A model generated the notes under the pieces. It worked only from the letters and a program-made list of their open reading frames with translations, was not told where the DNA came from and did no database searches. This document shows, in pieces, positions 1 to 6,176 of a stretch of 6,601 nt of DNA. Both the position numbers and the translations under genes were made by a program. Source of the stretch: JACMJP01 sp046160675 (GTDB taxonomy: Bacteria > Bacteroidota > Bacteroidia > Chitinophagales > BACL12); the NCBI GenBank assembly GCA_046160675.1, contig JBJXHH010000011.1, positions 1-6,601 of the forward strand, in the 5' to 3' direction. The stretch's first letter is position 1. Each line of letters begins with the position of its first letter.

Positions 1-304
1 GTACTGGTGTTCCGGCATTAAACTGCAAACCAGAAGTCCTGGGCAGTTGAATATCAAATTTTTTATAGACATAACATACAAATCCGCTGCAATCAAAACC
101 ACTGTCAGGAGAATTTCCACCCCAAACGTAGGGAACGCCTTCAAACGTATGAGCATAGTTAAGGAGGCTGTCTGCAATAAGGGTTCTCTTTAAAGAGGCT
201 GAATCGACAGGCGGGTTGCTTATCCACCAAGGCTCAATATTTTGAGCAGAGCAACAAAACACAGAAAGAATGAAAGATGATATTAAAACGGTACTTTTTA
301 TCAC
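1..304 (-). CDS. Secreted NlpC/P60 family cell-wall peptidase, N-terminal part (cut by window edge)
   Basis: The visible 101 residues begin with a signal peptide: MIK, a hydrophobic stretch to about residue 16, then CCSAQ with likely signal peptidase I cleavage near residue 21. After a short linker comes the start of an NlpC/P60 (C40 peptidase) domain: VPYVWGG at 57-63, the catalytic-cysteine motif DCSGFV at 71-76 (nucleophile Cys72), and LPRTS at 87-91. Family members cut D-Glu/diaminopimelate bonds of peptidoglycan stem peptides in the cell envelope. The two catalytic histidines and the stop codon lie beyond the left edge. I chose the GTG at 304-302 because it gives a normal-length signal peptide. 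An in-frame ATG at 373-371, directly after a stop codon, would add 23 residues ahead of it; AGGA touches that ATG with no spacing. Family assignment is firm, the start is not. The gene is divergent from the LON-domain gene. Confidence 0.88.
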   Translation of the reverse strand, partial: MIKSTVLISSFILSVFCCSAQNIEPWWISNPPVDSASLKRTLIADSLLNYAHTFEGVPYVWGGNSPDSGFDCSGFVCYVYKKFDIQLPRTSGLQFNAGTPV

Positions 305-393
305 AGCATCAAAATGTAGACTATTTTTCCTTGGATTGAGTTGTTTTAGTGCCAGGCTTTTGGCAAAAACCATTCCTGGTGGTATTTACAGCA

Positions 394-401
394 CAAAAAT
401 A
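394..401 (-). promoter_or_regulatory. Possible -7 box for the NlpC/P60 gene
   Basis: The minus strand reads TATTTTTG, an exact match to the Bacteroidota -7 consensus TAnnTTTG. Transcription would begin near 387, upstream of both candidate starts (373 and 304). No TTG-type -33 element is seen at the usual distance, and such T-rich octamers arise by chance in AT-rich DNA. Confidence 0.3.
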
Positions 402-451
402 TCACCTCATTGAAAATAATAAAAATAAGTCCATGAAATTCTTGGGGGTAA

Positions 452-480
452 TTGTCATTTTCAGGAAAAAAATATGTTTG
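452..480 (+). promoter_or_regulatory. Bacteroidota-type promoter of the LON-domain gene
   Basis: TTG at 452-454 and TATGTTTG at 473-480 are separated by 18 bases, matching the -33 TTG / -7 TAnnTTTG pattern of the primary sigma factor of Bacteroidota. The predicted transcription start, near 487, is about 11 bases before the ATG at 498. The box itself contains the upstream in-frame ATG at 474, which would therefore not be transcribed. Confidence 0.5.
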
Positions 481-497
481 TATACTTGCAGGACAGG

Positions 498-1136
498 ATG
501 CAAAAATTTATTCCAATATTTCCTTTAGGATTGGTGGCTTTTCCCGGAGAAAAAATAAACCTGCACATTTTTGAACCGAGATATAAACAACTCATCAAAG
601 AATGCCTAGATGATACAAAAACTTTTGCTATTCCGGTGGTGGATAAAAATGAGATATTGGAGTACGGTACAGAAATGCGGGTAAATGCAATTGTGAAAAC
701 CTATGAGGAGGGAGAGATGGACATAAATGTGGAAGGATTACAGGTTATAAGGGTGCTTGAGGTTGTAAAAGAAATTCCTGAGAAACTTTACAGTGGGGCA
801 GTGGTGAGTGTGGTTGAAAATATTGAAGATCAACACAGCAAAACAAGGCATGAACTGGAAAAACTTGCCTTGGAGCTTTTCAGGCTATTGGACATCAAAG
901 AAGATGTAGTAAAAGAAGGATTTACTTTTCAATCTTTCAAACTGGCTCATTATGTAGGATTTAACTTGCTGGAAGAATTTGAACTGCTGCGCCACCCGCG
1001 GGAAACTTCCAGGCAGAAACTTATCATCGAGCACATAAAAAGAGTTCTGCCAAGTGTGAAACAAGTTGCAGAAATCCGAGATAAGGCTAAACTTAACGGG
1101 CATTTCAGGATGATAAATCCGCCGGAGTTTTTGTAG
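498..1136 (+). CDS. Stand-alone LON substrate-binding-domain protein (COG2802-like)
   Basis: This is a 212-residue cytoplasmic protein without signal peptide. Residues 4-33 carry the signature of the Lon protease N-terminal domain (PF02190 type): FIPIFPLGLVAFPGE followed by LHIFEPRYKQLI. A beta-rich half to about residue 115 precedes a helical half, as in Lon N-domains. There is no AAA+ ATPase or Ser-Lys protease domain, and about 200 residues is normal for the free-standing bacterial family. In Lon this domain recognises substrates; the role of the free-standing form is not established, though a protein-binding or quality-control function is a reasonable inference. The reading frame is open to an ATG at 474, but I chose the ATG at 498. 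It is preceded by AGGACAGG at 490-497, it starts the protein just before the conserved FIPIFPLG block, and the 474 codon lies inside the -7 box. The small CxxC-protein gene follows 112 bp downstream on the same strand but has its own possible promoter. Confidence 0.9.
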   Translation: MQKFIPIFPLGLVAFPGEKINLHIFEPRYKQLIKECLDDTKTFAIPVVDKNEILEYGTEMRVNAIVKTYEEGEMDINVEGLQVIRVLEVVKEIPEKLYSGAVVSVVENIEDQHSKTRHELEKLALELFRLLDIKEDVVKEGFTFQSFKLAHYVGFNLLEEFELLRHPRETSRQKLIIEHIKRVLPSVKQVAEIRDKAKLNGHFRMINPPEFL

Positions 1137-1148
1137 AATCTTTTATTG

Positions 1149-1216
1149 ACTCTTAAGAGTGAGGTTAAATGCTTTTGCTGGTTCAACCTCGGTTTAAAAA
1201 AAAAATAATGAACCAG
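1149..1216 (+). repeat. Cluster of inverted repeats between the LON-domain and CxxC-protein genes
   Basis: Three elements are visible: a 12-bp palindrome ACTCTTAAGAGT at 1149-1160; GAGGTT at 1161-1166 facing AACCTC at 1185-1190; and CTGGTTCA at 1178-1185 facing TGAACCAG at 1209-1216. The last two overlap, so their hairpins exclude each other. A run of ten A residues lies at 1196-1205 in the second loop. No T-tract follows on the plus strand, so this is not a canonical intrinsic terminator. It could be the 3' end structure of the LON-gene transcript or an operator for the downstream gene. Confidence 0.45.
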
Positions 1217-1228
1217 TAAGTTGTGGCG

Positions 1229-1236
1229 TACTTTTG
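1229..1236 (+). promoter_or_regulatory. Possible -7 box for the small CxxC-protein gene
   Basis: TACTTTTG matches TAnnTTTG exactly. Transcription would start near 1243, only about 6 bases before the ATG at 1249, giving an almost leaderless mRNA. No clear TTG is seen 17-21 bases upstream, so only half of the promoter is supported. Confidence 0.35.
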
Positions 1237-1248
1237 ATTTTTTTGTAT

Positions 1249-1605
1249 ATGAAAAAACTTGTTTTTGTTTATAATGCCAATGCGGATACAAAAAGCACTG
1301 TTTCTGATTTTTTACATAAAATTTTCAGCCCTGAAACGTATCCGTGTCAACTTTGTGCCATTACTTTCAATACATTCTCTATGAAAAAAGAATGGGAAAC
1401 CTTCATAAAAGAATTACCTATTGCATCTGAGTTTCTGCACAAAGATGAGTTTGAAAAAAAATTTCCCACTATTAAAATCGATCTGCCTGCTGTACTATTG
1501 GAAGATAAAGGCAGTGTGAATGTATATATTTCAGCTACTGAATTGAATGCAATGATTTTACAACAACTCATCCAAAGAGTTGGAGAACTTGCAAGTGGGG
1601 CATGA
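1249..1605 (+). CDS. Small conserved-type protein of unknown function with CxxC motif
   Basis: The product has 118 residues with no signal peptide or membrane segment. It opens with a beta-strand-like segment, KLVFVYNANADT (3-14), then a helix-like stretch, then YPCQLC at 31-36 with a CxxC pair (Cys33, Cys36), an EFLHKDEF block at 61-68, and LPAVLLEDKG at 79-88. I recall similar small Bacteroidota proteins with a YxCxLC motif and an LHKDEF motif, but know of no established function. The order strand, CxxC, helix and then a proline before a strand (LPAVLL) loosely resembles a thioredoxin-like fold. A redox or metal-binding role is therefore possible, but this is inference. The frame is open to a TTG at 1234, which lies in the possible promoter, so the ATG at 1249 is preferred. 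The gene converges on the MopE-repeat gene 65 bp beyond its stop. Confidence 0.78.
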   Translation: MKKLVFVYNANADTKSTVSDFLHKIFSPETYPCQLCAITFNTFSMKKEWETFIKELPIASEFLHKDEFEKKFPTIKIDLPAVLLEDKGSVNVYISATELNAMILQQLIQRVGELASGA

Positions 1606-1615
1606 TTTCACTTGC
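1591..1615 (+). other. Hairpin overlapping the stop codon of the CxxC-protein gene
   Basis: GCAAGTG at 1591-1597 and CACTTGC at 1609-1615 form a perfect 7-bp stem with an 11-base loop that contains the stop codon (1603-1605). GCC and an A-run follow, not a T-tract. It may stabilise the transcript end or contribute to termination together with the next inverted repeat. Confidence 0.4.
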
Positions 1616-1619
1616 GCCA

Positions 1620-1670
1620 AAAAAACCTCTATTCCTTTGTAAATGGTTTTTTACTGCTGCCTGAGCAGCA
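1620..1670. terminator. Possible bidirectional terminator between convergent genes
   Basis: AAAAAACC at 1620-1627 pairs with GGTTTTTT at 1645-1652, so each strand ends this weak stem with a run of T. A second hairpin, TGCTGC-CTGA-GCAGCA at 1655-1670, begins immediately after the stop codon of the minus-strand gene; on that strand the T-run of the first element lies about 35 bases further on. The position between two convergent stop codons supports a termination role, but the T-rich stem has little G+C. Confidence 0.4.
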
Positions 1671-4388
1671 CTAATTTGTAACTATGAGGGGTGTGCTTAC
1701 TTCCCTATCATTTAACGTAATTTTTATTGTATACAACCCCATTGTTGCGTTTTGATTCAAGCTAACTTGTTCATTTATTTCATTATTCATGAACAAAATC
1801 TTTTGTTCATGAATAATTTCCCCCATAATATTATAAATTTTCATTGTACACTCTTGATCATAAGTATCAGAGGTTAGATAGACTGTAAATTCTCTTGTTG
1901 TTGGATTCGGGTAAACCAATAACTGCAATGAACCATTTTCTGCATTAGAAAGTTTGCAAGCTTTCGTTACCATAATCTCATTTGAAGTTCCAGAACATCC
2001 GGATGGAGATTTAATTCTTACAGTATAGTTACCTATTTTTTTAGCATTATAATTACTTGATGTAGCGGAAATTATTTTATTGTTATTTCTATACCATTGA
2101 TAGGAATAGCCTGTATATTTTGTAGCGGATAGCTTTATTTTGGGCTGCACACATAGATCTGTTCCGTATAAAGTAGTAACTGAAACTAGTACTGTTTCTT
2201 CATCAAGTATCCCATTGCAGTTGTCATCTATAGAATTACAAATTTCATATTGAGCAGGATTGACATTGTAATCACTATCATTACAATCTAAGTTATTATC
2301 AACATAATTGGAGAGTGGCTCACAGGTAATAATTGAATCATTTGGATTCCCATAATAGTCATAATCAAAATCCGCATAATAAGTTAGGATTGGAAATCCT
2401 TCATCAATTATTCCATTACAGTTATCATCAATGCCATTGCATATTTCAGATGGTACATACAATGAGGGAATCTCCGGATTTGTATCATCGCAATCACCGC
2501 CATAGTTTGACCAGTTTCCAGGTGCAGGAAAATTGATACAATCTGTCCATGTTATACTGTCATTTCCATAACCGTCAAAATCATCATCGGCGTAAACAAT
2601 GAAGTAGCCCAAAGTTTCATCAATCATCCCATCACAGTCATTATCCTGACCATCGCACCATTCAATCCCCTCCGGGTGAGCAAAAAAACTTTCGTCCATG
2701 CAATCTGTATTATCAAGTACCCATCTATCATAAGATGTATCAATAGGATAATAACAAGTTGTTGGCGGATCTGCTGGAATAGCAAAATTGCCAAAGCCAT
2801 CATGATCAATATCAGCGAACCAATCAAAGGCATCTATCCCATCATCAACATCTCCATTACAATCATCATCAATTATATTACATACCTCTTCAATTCCCGG
2901 GTTAATTCCAGGGTTATTATCAGCACAGTCTCCGGATGTTACAATAAAACCAAATGAATTCGCTAATGCCTCATCGCAAAAAGATACGGAGGAATCTGGC
3001 CTTCCGTACCCATCAAAATCCAGATCATAATAATACTCCACAAATGGAATTCCGTCATCAACTAAACCATTGCAATTATCATCAATAAAATTACAGGTTT
3101 CATATATGCCTGGATGAATTTCTGTATTAGCATCATCACAATCATCACCCTGATTAACAGAACCCAAGGGGCCTAAGCAAGAGTTGGAAATAAAGTTTGA
3201 GCCGTAACCATCACCATCTAAATCTTCATACCAGTTTGGCAAATACAATGGATCTATATCATCAATTAAGGAGTTACAATCATCATCCAGTAAATTACAA
3301 AATTCCGTCATCGATGGGTTAATTGCATTTATTGAATCATGACAATCAAAATTATTATCTGCATAATTACTTGGCGGATCGCAGGTAGTAATATTTACAC
3401 TTGTGTTGTTGCCAAAACCATCGCCGTCATAGTCAATCCACCATGATATAATGTATCCTTCATCAACATCGTAATTACAATTATCATCTATTATGTTGCA
3501 AATTTCAATTGCTCCGGGATTAATAAATGCATTTTCATCATTACAGTCGAAATTATTATCCGCATATCCATAAGGTTGTGTACATGCATATAATGGTACA
3601 GCATGTATGTGTCCGTAATTATCAAAATCAAAATCAGCATACCAGGCTAAAATAGAACCTTCATCCACATTGCCATCACAATTATCATCAACACCATTAC
3701 ATGTTTCAGTTACAGATGGATTTATAGAAGGATTTGCATCATTACAATCGGAATTATTTGTAACCATGTCCCAAATAAAATCACAAGAATAGATTCCAGG
3801 GTATTCATTATTTCCATAACTATCAAAATCTGCGTCTGAATAGTAATAAGCACCGGAAAAACCATCATCAATGGTTCCATTGCAATTATCGTCTATTAAA
3901 TTGCAACTTTCCGAAGCGGAGGGATTAATTTCAGGATTTGAATCATCACAATCTGAATTATTTATAACAAGATCACTTATAAAATCGCAGGAATATATTC
4001 CAACATCTTGGTTGTCCCCATAACTATCGAAATCTGCGTCTGTATAATAATAAGCACCGGAAAAACCATCATCAATGCTTCCGTTGCAATTATCGTCTAT
4101 TAAATTACAACTTTCGGAAGCGGAAGGATTAATATCAGGATTCGAATCATCACAATCTAAATTATTATCAACAAATTGGAATGGTGTTTCTTCAGAGAAT
4201 AAGGGCTCAGCTGATGCGTCGCCATAGCCATCCCCGTCATAATCTGGCCAAAAAAGAGACTCCATGGAAGGGGCACCGAAATATATTGGAATAGAAGTAC
4301 TCAAATTATTATCAGCAAGGCTGAAACTAATAAGCGGAATGATGAAAGACGGGAGGAGTAAAGCTTTTAAGAGTGTGTTCTTTTTCAT
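1671..4388 (-). CDS. Secreted surface protein: ten MopE-type metal-binding repeats, Ig-like domain, T9SS sorting domain
   Basis: The product has 905 residues. Residues 1-25 form a signal peptide (MKKN, hydrophobic core, cleavage after SLA). Ten repeats of about 66-75 residues start near residues 47, 114, 182, 249, 316, 386, 453, 523, 598 and 670. Each has an aromatic lead, a calcium-loop-like DxDxD(G)xG, and a DC-(D/N)D...NP.I.P block ending in a C-N/D...DD(N/D)C(N/D)G.(I/V)D signature. This is the putative metal-binding motif called Cu-binding_MopE (PF11617). Four cysteines per repeat suggest two disulfides; repeat 1 has three. Residues about 736-808 look Ig-like (YQWYRNNNKI, then GNYTVRI). 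Residues about 822-905 are a T9SS C-terminal sorting domain (VYPNPT at 825-830, MGLYTIKI near 883-890), predicting export and surface attachment or release. Calcium binding is more likely than copper, because the acidic loops resemble thrombospondin type 3. A TTG at 4409 in frame is rejected in favour of the ATG at 4388. The biological role is unknown; adhesion or matrix function is a guess. Confidence 0.92.
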   Translation of the reverse strand: MKKNTLLKALLLPSFIIPLISFSLADNNLSTSIPIYFGAPSMESLFWPDYDGDGYGDASAEPLFSEETPFQFVDNNLDCDDSNPDINPSASESCNLIDDNCNGSIDDGFSGAYYYTDADFDSYGDNQDVGIYSCDFISDLVINNSDCDDSNPEINPSASESCNLIDDNCNGTIDDGFSGAYYYSDADFDSYGNNEYPGIYSCDFIWDMVTNNSDCNDANPSINPSVTETCNGVDDNCDGNVDEGSILAWYADFDFDNYGHIHAVPLYACTQPYGYADNNFDCNDENAFINPGAIEICNIIDDNCNYDVDEGYIISWWIDYDGDGFGNNTSVNITTCDPPSNYADNNFDCHDSINAINPSMTEFCNLLDDDCNSLIDDIDPLYLPNWYEDLDGDGYGSNFISNSCLGPLGSVNQGDDCDDANTEIHPGIYETCNFIDDNCNGLVDDGIPFVEYYYDLDFDGYGRPDSSVSFCDEALANSFGFIVTSGDCADNNPGINPGIEEVCNIIDDDCNGDVDDGIDAFDWFADIDHDGFGNFAIPADPPTTCYYPIDTSYDRWVLDNTDCMDESFFAHPEGIEWCDGQDNDCDGMIDETLGYFIVYADDDFDGYGNDSITWTDCINFPAPGNWSNYGGDCDDTNPEIPSLYVPSEICNGIDDNCNGIIDEGFPILTYYADFDYDYYGNPNDSIITCEPLSNYVDNNLDCNDSDYNVNPAQYEICNSIDDNCNGILDEETVLVSVTTLYGTDLCVQPKIKLSATKYTGYSYQWYRNNNKIISATSSNYNAKKIGNYTVRIKSPSGCSGTSNEIMVTKACKLSNAENGSLQLLVYPNPTTREFTVYLTSDTYDQECTMKIYNIMGEIIHEQKILFMNNEINEQVSLNQNATMGLYTIKITLNDREVSTPLIVTN
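1782..1817. repeat. Perfect 36-bp palindrome within the T9SS sorting-domain codons
   Basis: The left arm ATTATTCATGAACAAAA (1782-1798) and right arm TTTTGTTCATGAATAAT (1801-1817) are exact reverse complements with only TC between them. It encodes residues 858-869 of the surface protein (IIHEQKILFMNN) and would form a long hairpin in its mRNA about 110 bases before the stop codon. Confidence 0.9.
2193..4250 (-). repeat. Array of ten in-frame MopE-type repeats
   Basis: These bases encode residues 47-732, ten tandem copies of a roughly 66-75-residue unit with no spacer. Most copies are well diverged at the DNA level, so the array is mainly old. The acidic loop is canonical DGDG in repeats 1, 5 and 6, close to it in 7, 8 and 9 (DFDG or DHDG), and lacks the glycine in 2, 3, 4 and 10 (DFDS, DFDN, DYDY). 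Repeat 8 is the longest and carries the more classical ending EWCDGQDNDCDG. Confidence 0.88.
3750..4157 (-). repeat. Recent 204-bp tandem duplication within the MopE array
   Basis: Bases 3954-4157 and 3750-3953 are adjacent 204-bp units that encode residues 78-145 and 146-213. By eye the units differ at about 30 of 204 bases and 10 of 68 residues, far closer than any other pair in the array. The half nearest the coding start of each unit (DCDD to DGFSGA) is the best conserved. Confidence 0.85.
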
Positions 4389-4467
4389 TTTTAAGGATTT
4401 ATTTATCAAATAATATATTGTATTGTAAATGTACTCTACTGTGGAATTAGTTTGAAAAAAAATGCCG

Positions 4468-4475
4468 CAAAAATA
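4468..4475 (-). promoter_or_regulatory. Possible -7 box for the MopE-repeat surface protein
   Basis: The minus strand reads TATTTTTG, an exact TAnnTTTG match. Transcription would start near 4461 and give a 5' leader of about 73 bases before the ATG at 4388. The nearest upstream TTG sits about 24 bases away, which is longer than usual, so support is partial. Confidence 0.3.
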
Positions 4476-4482
4476 AATTTCA

Positions 4483-4490
4483 TAAATTTG
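4483..4490 (+). promoter_or_regulatory. Possible -7 box for the TPR-like protein gene
   Basis: TAAATTTG matches TAnnTTTG exactly and lies 32 bases before the ATG at 4523. A TTTG at 4451-4454 is upstream, but at 28 bases it is too far for a standard -33 element. The short leader could form a small hairpin, AGGC-CAACCT-GCCT. Confidence 0.35.
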
Positions 4491-4522
4491 GTGTCAGGCC
4501 AACCTGCCTTGAGAACTAATAA

Positions 4523-6073
4523 ATGAAAACTGCATCTTCTGATTTATTTGAATTGATTAATTCTTTAACACCGAGTGAGAAAAGTTATTTTAAAAAAATA
4601 GCCTCTGCATTAAGTTTTGGTGAAAAAACAAACTATATTAAATTATTTGAAGCCATAGAAAAACAAACAGTGTACAATGAAAATGATTTAAAACAGAAAT
4701 TTCACAATCATGCTATCGGGAAAAACTTTGCTTACAGTAAAGTATATTTATTTGACCTGATTTTAAAAGCAGTAAAGAGTTATCACTTTGATAGGAATGC
4801 AAAACATGAAGCAATTAATCTGCAGCAGGAAATTGAAATTATGTTTGACAGAGGATTATTTTCTATTGCGAGGAAATTGAATTTTAAACTTGAGAAAATT
4901 GCCAGTGTGCATGGAATTTACCCCGCACTTATTGAATCGCTGAGATGGAAAAGTATTTTATTGGAAGGGAAAAATAAAGTAGATGCGAATAATAAAAAGC
5001 ATAAAATCAGCCTGGATATCCTGAACACAATTCAAGAGTATAATGAGGCATTTGAATATTTTAACATGTATAGGGACGTTCTGCGAATTAACGTACAACC
5101 CTATCATCAGGACGATGCGAAATACAAAGAGATGTTGATGCAGTTTGATTTAAAATTGAGAAAACCACCCACTCATGATACTGCGCCCCTTGTAAATCTT
5201 ATGTATTTTTCTGCAGGTAGTATATATTACGCTTATGTTGGATCCAGTGAGAAATCTTTTAAATACGACGAAAGTGCTGTTAAATATTTTCTAAATCATA
5301 AAGAATATATTGAAACAAATTATGACCAATTTATTTCCACCGTTTCAAACTACTCAATAAACTCTATTCATACAAATAAGAATAGAACATCTGAATTTAT
5401 TCTCACTTATTTATCGCAGGTTAAATCCTACGGAAAGCAACAGGAAGTTCTTAAATGGATGAATTATTATTCAATCCAATCGCTGTACTGTCTACGTTTT
5501 GGTTATTTTACTAAGGCGATGGGTAAAGCAAATCAAGCTGTCGTAGTGATGGAGAAAATTGCACAATTTGTCAGCCCGACGATGAAAATTGTATATTATT
5601 ACAATATGACTTGTATGTATATGCTTTCCGGGAATTTTAACAATGCAATACCGCATCTTAATAAAACTTTGGAAACCGGGAATAAATCAAAAGTTGCAAT
5701 CTATCAATTGAATATTTATTGTATGGCAGTGATTTTATACTACCTAAAAAGAGATGTAAGATTATTTTCTCACTATGCTATTGCATGTATCCGGTATTTT
5801 AAAAAATACAAGTTTGCAGATAGTTTTCAATACAAGTTCATTTCTTTCTTGAAAATGAATTTACATGCACCTGAAAGTGTGAAAAATAATGTTGCTTTCA
5901 GGAAGGACTTAATTAATCAATACCCTGAGGAGACATTTTTCTGCTGTTTTTCTTCTCTGAATTATATGTCTCTGCTTGACAGTTTTATAAGAAGTAAAAA
6001 TTATCAGCAAACTGTTGCTGAAAAGTTTAGATTGGAAAAAGAGAAAATATCTATAAAGGATTTTCTAAAATAA
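4523..6073 (+). CDS. TPR-like helical protein of unknown function
   Basis: The product has 516 residues, no signal peptide and no membrane segment, and looks almost wholly alpha-helical and Lys/Tyr/Phe-rich. It starts with SSDLFELINSLTPSEKSYFKK (residues 5-25), a type of opening I recall from Bacteroidota proteins usually annotated as hypothetical or TPR-containing. The clearest tetratricopeptide-like unit is near residues 357-386 (YYYNMTCMYMLSGNFNNA and the helix after it, with the small and aromatic residues spaced as in TPR helices A and B). Neighbouring helix pairs at about 305-350 and 390-430 look compatible with degenerate repeats. No catalytic motif was seen. TPR-like folds are usually protein-binding scaffolds, so a partner-binding role is inferred, not shown. 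The ATG at 4523 is the first in frame after a possible -7 box. The gene is divergent from the surface-protein gene and convergent with aconitase; nothing in the sequence ties it to either. Confidence 0.82.
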   Translation: MKTASSDLFELINSLTPSEKSYFKKIASALSFGEKTNYIKLFEAIEKQTVYNENDLKQKFHNHAIGKNFAYSKVYLFDLILKAVKSYHFDRNAKHEAINLQQEIEIMFDRGLFSIARKLNFKLEKIASVHGIYPALIESLRWKSILLEGKNKVDANNKKHKISLDILNTIQEYNEAFEYFNMYRDVLRINVQPYHQDDAKYKEMLMQFDLKLRKPPTHDTAPLVNLMYFSAGSIYYAYVGSSEKSFKYDESAVKYFLNHKEYIETNYDQFISTVSNYSINSIHTNKNRTSEFILTYLSQVKSYGKQQEVLKWMNYYSIQSLYCLRFGYFTKAMGKANQAVVVMEKIAQFVSPTMKIVYYYNMTCMYMLSGNFNNAIPHLNKTLETGNKSKVAIYQLNIYCMAVILYYLKRDVRLFSHYAIACIRYFKKYKFADSFQYKFISFLKMNLHAPESVKNNVAFRKDLINQYPEETFFCCFSSLNYMSLLDSFIRSKNYQQTVAEKFRLEKEKISIKDFLK

Positions 6074-6110
6074 AAGTTTAAGGGACGAATTAACTAGTCA
6101 GATATAAGTG

Positions 6111-6136
6111 AGTAGCGTAAAAAAAAGATCGTTACT
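6111..6136. other. Short hairpin in the gap between the TPR-like and aconitase genes
   Basis: AGTAGCG at 6111-6117 can pair with CGTTACT at 6130-6136 (one G-U pair when read as plus-strand RNA) around an A-rich loop. The 103-bp gap at 6074-6176 shows no other feature and no standard terminator for either convergent gene. Confidence 0.25.
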
Positions 6137-6176
6137 TAAATCAACTCAATACTTTTATTTATTCCTGTTTCAATTT

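Noticed and set aside
950..1291. Open reading frames of about 70-110 codons on the minus strand between 885 and 1291 and at 1347-1571
   Set aside because: They lie antisense to the LON-domain and CxxC-protein genes, have no recognisable motifs and are explained by the coding constraint of the opposite strand.
1782..1817. Palindrome as a chromosome-dimer resolution (dif) site
   Set aside because: A dif site has two roughly 11-bp arms around a 6-8-bp centre and is not fully symmetrical; here the centre is 2 bp and the site lies in a coding region.
2333..2957. Short frames on both strands inside the MopE-repeat gene (2333-2536, 2624-2833, 2676-2957)
   Set aside because: They are low-complexity shadows of the repetitive real frame, with no start-region signals or domain features.
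2193..4250. Regularly spaced repeats that might suggest a CRISPR or satellite array
   Set aside because: The period is about 200 bp, the units are in frame and the protein-level signature (cysteines and acidic loops) is conserved better than the DNA, so they are coding domain repeats.
1671..4388. Assignment of the surface protein as a copper-binding MopE orthologue
   Set aside because: Only the repeat motif is shared. The modified tryptophan and histidines that bind copper in the methanotroph protein cannot be recognised here, and the acidic loops favour calcium.
4386..4409. TTG at 4409-4407 as the start of the surface protein
   Set aside because: The ATG at 4388 directly precedes a standard MKKN-type signal peptide; the extra seven residues add nothing typical.
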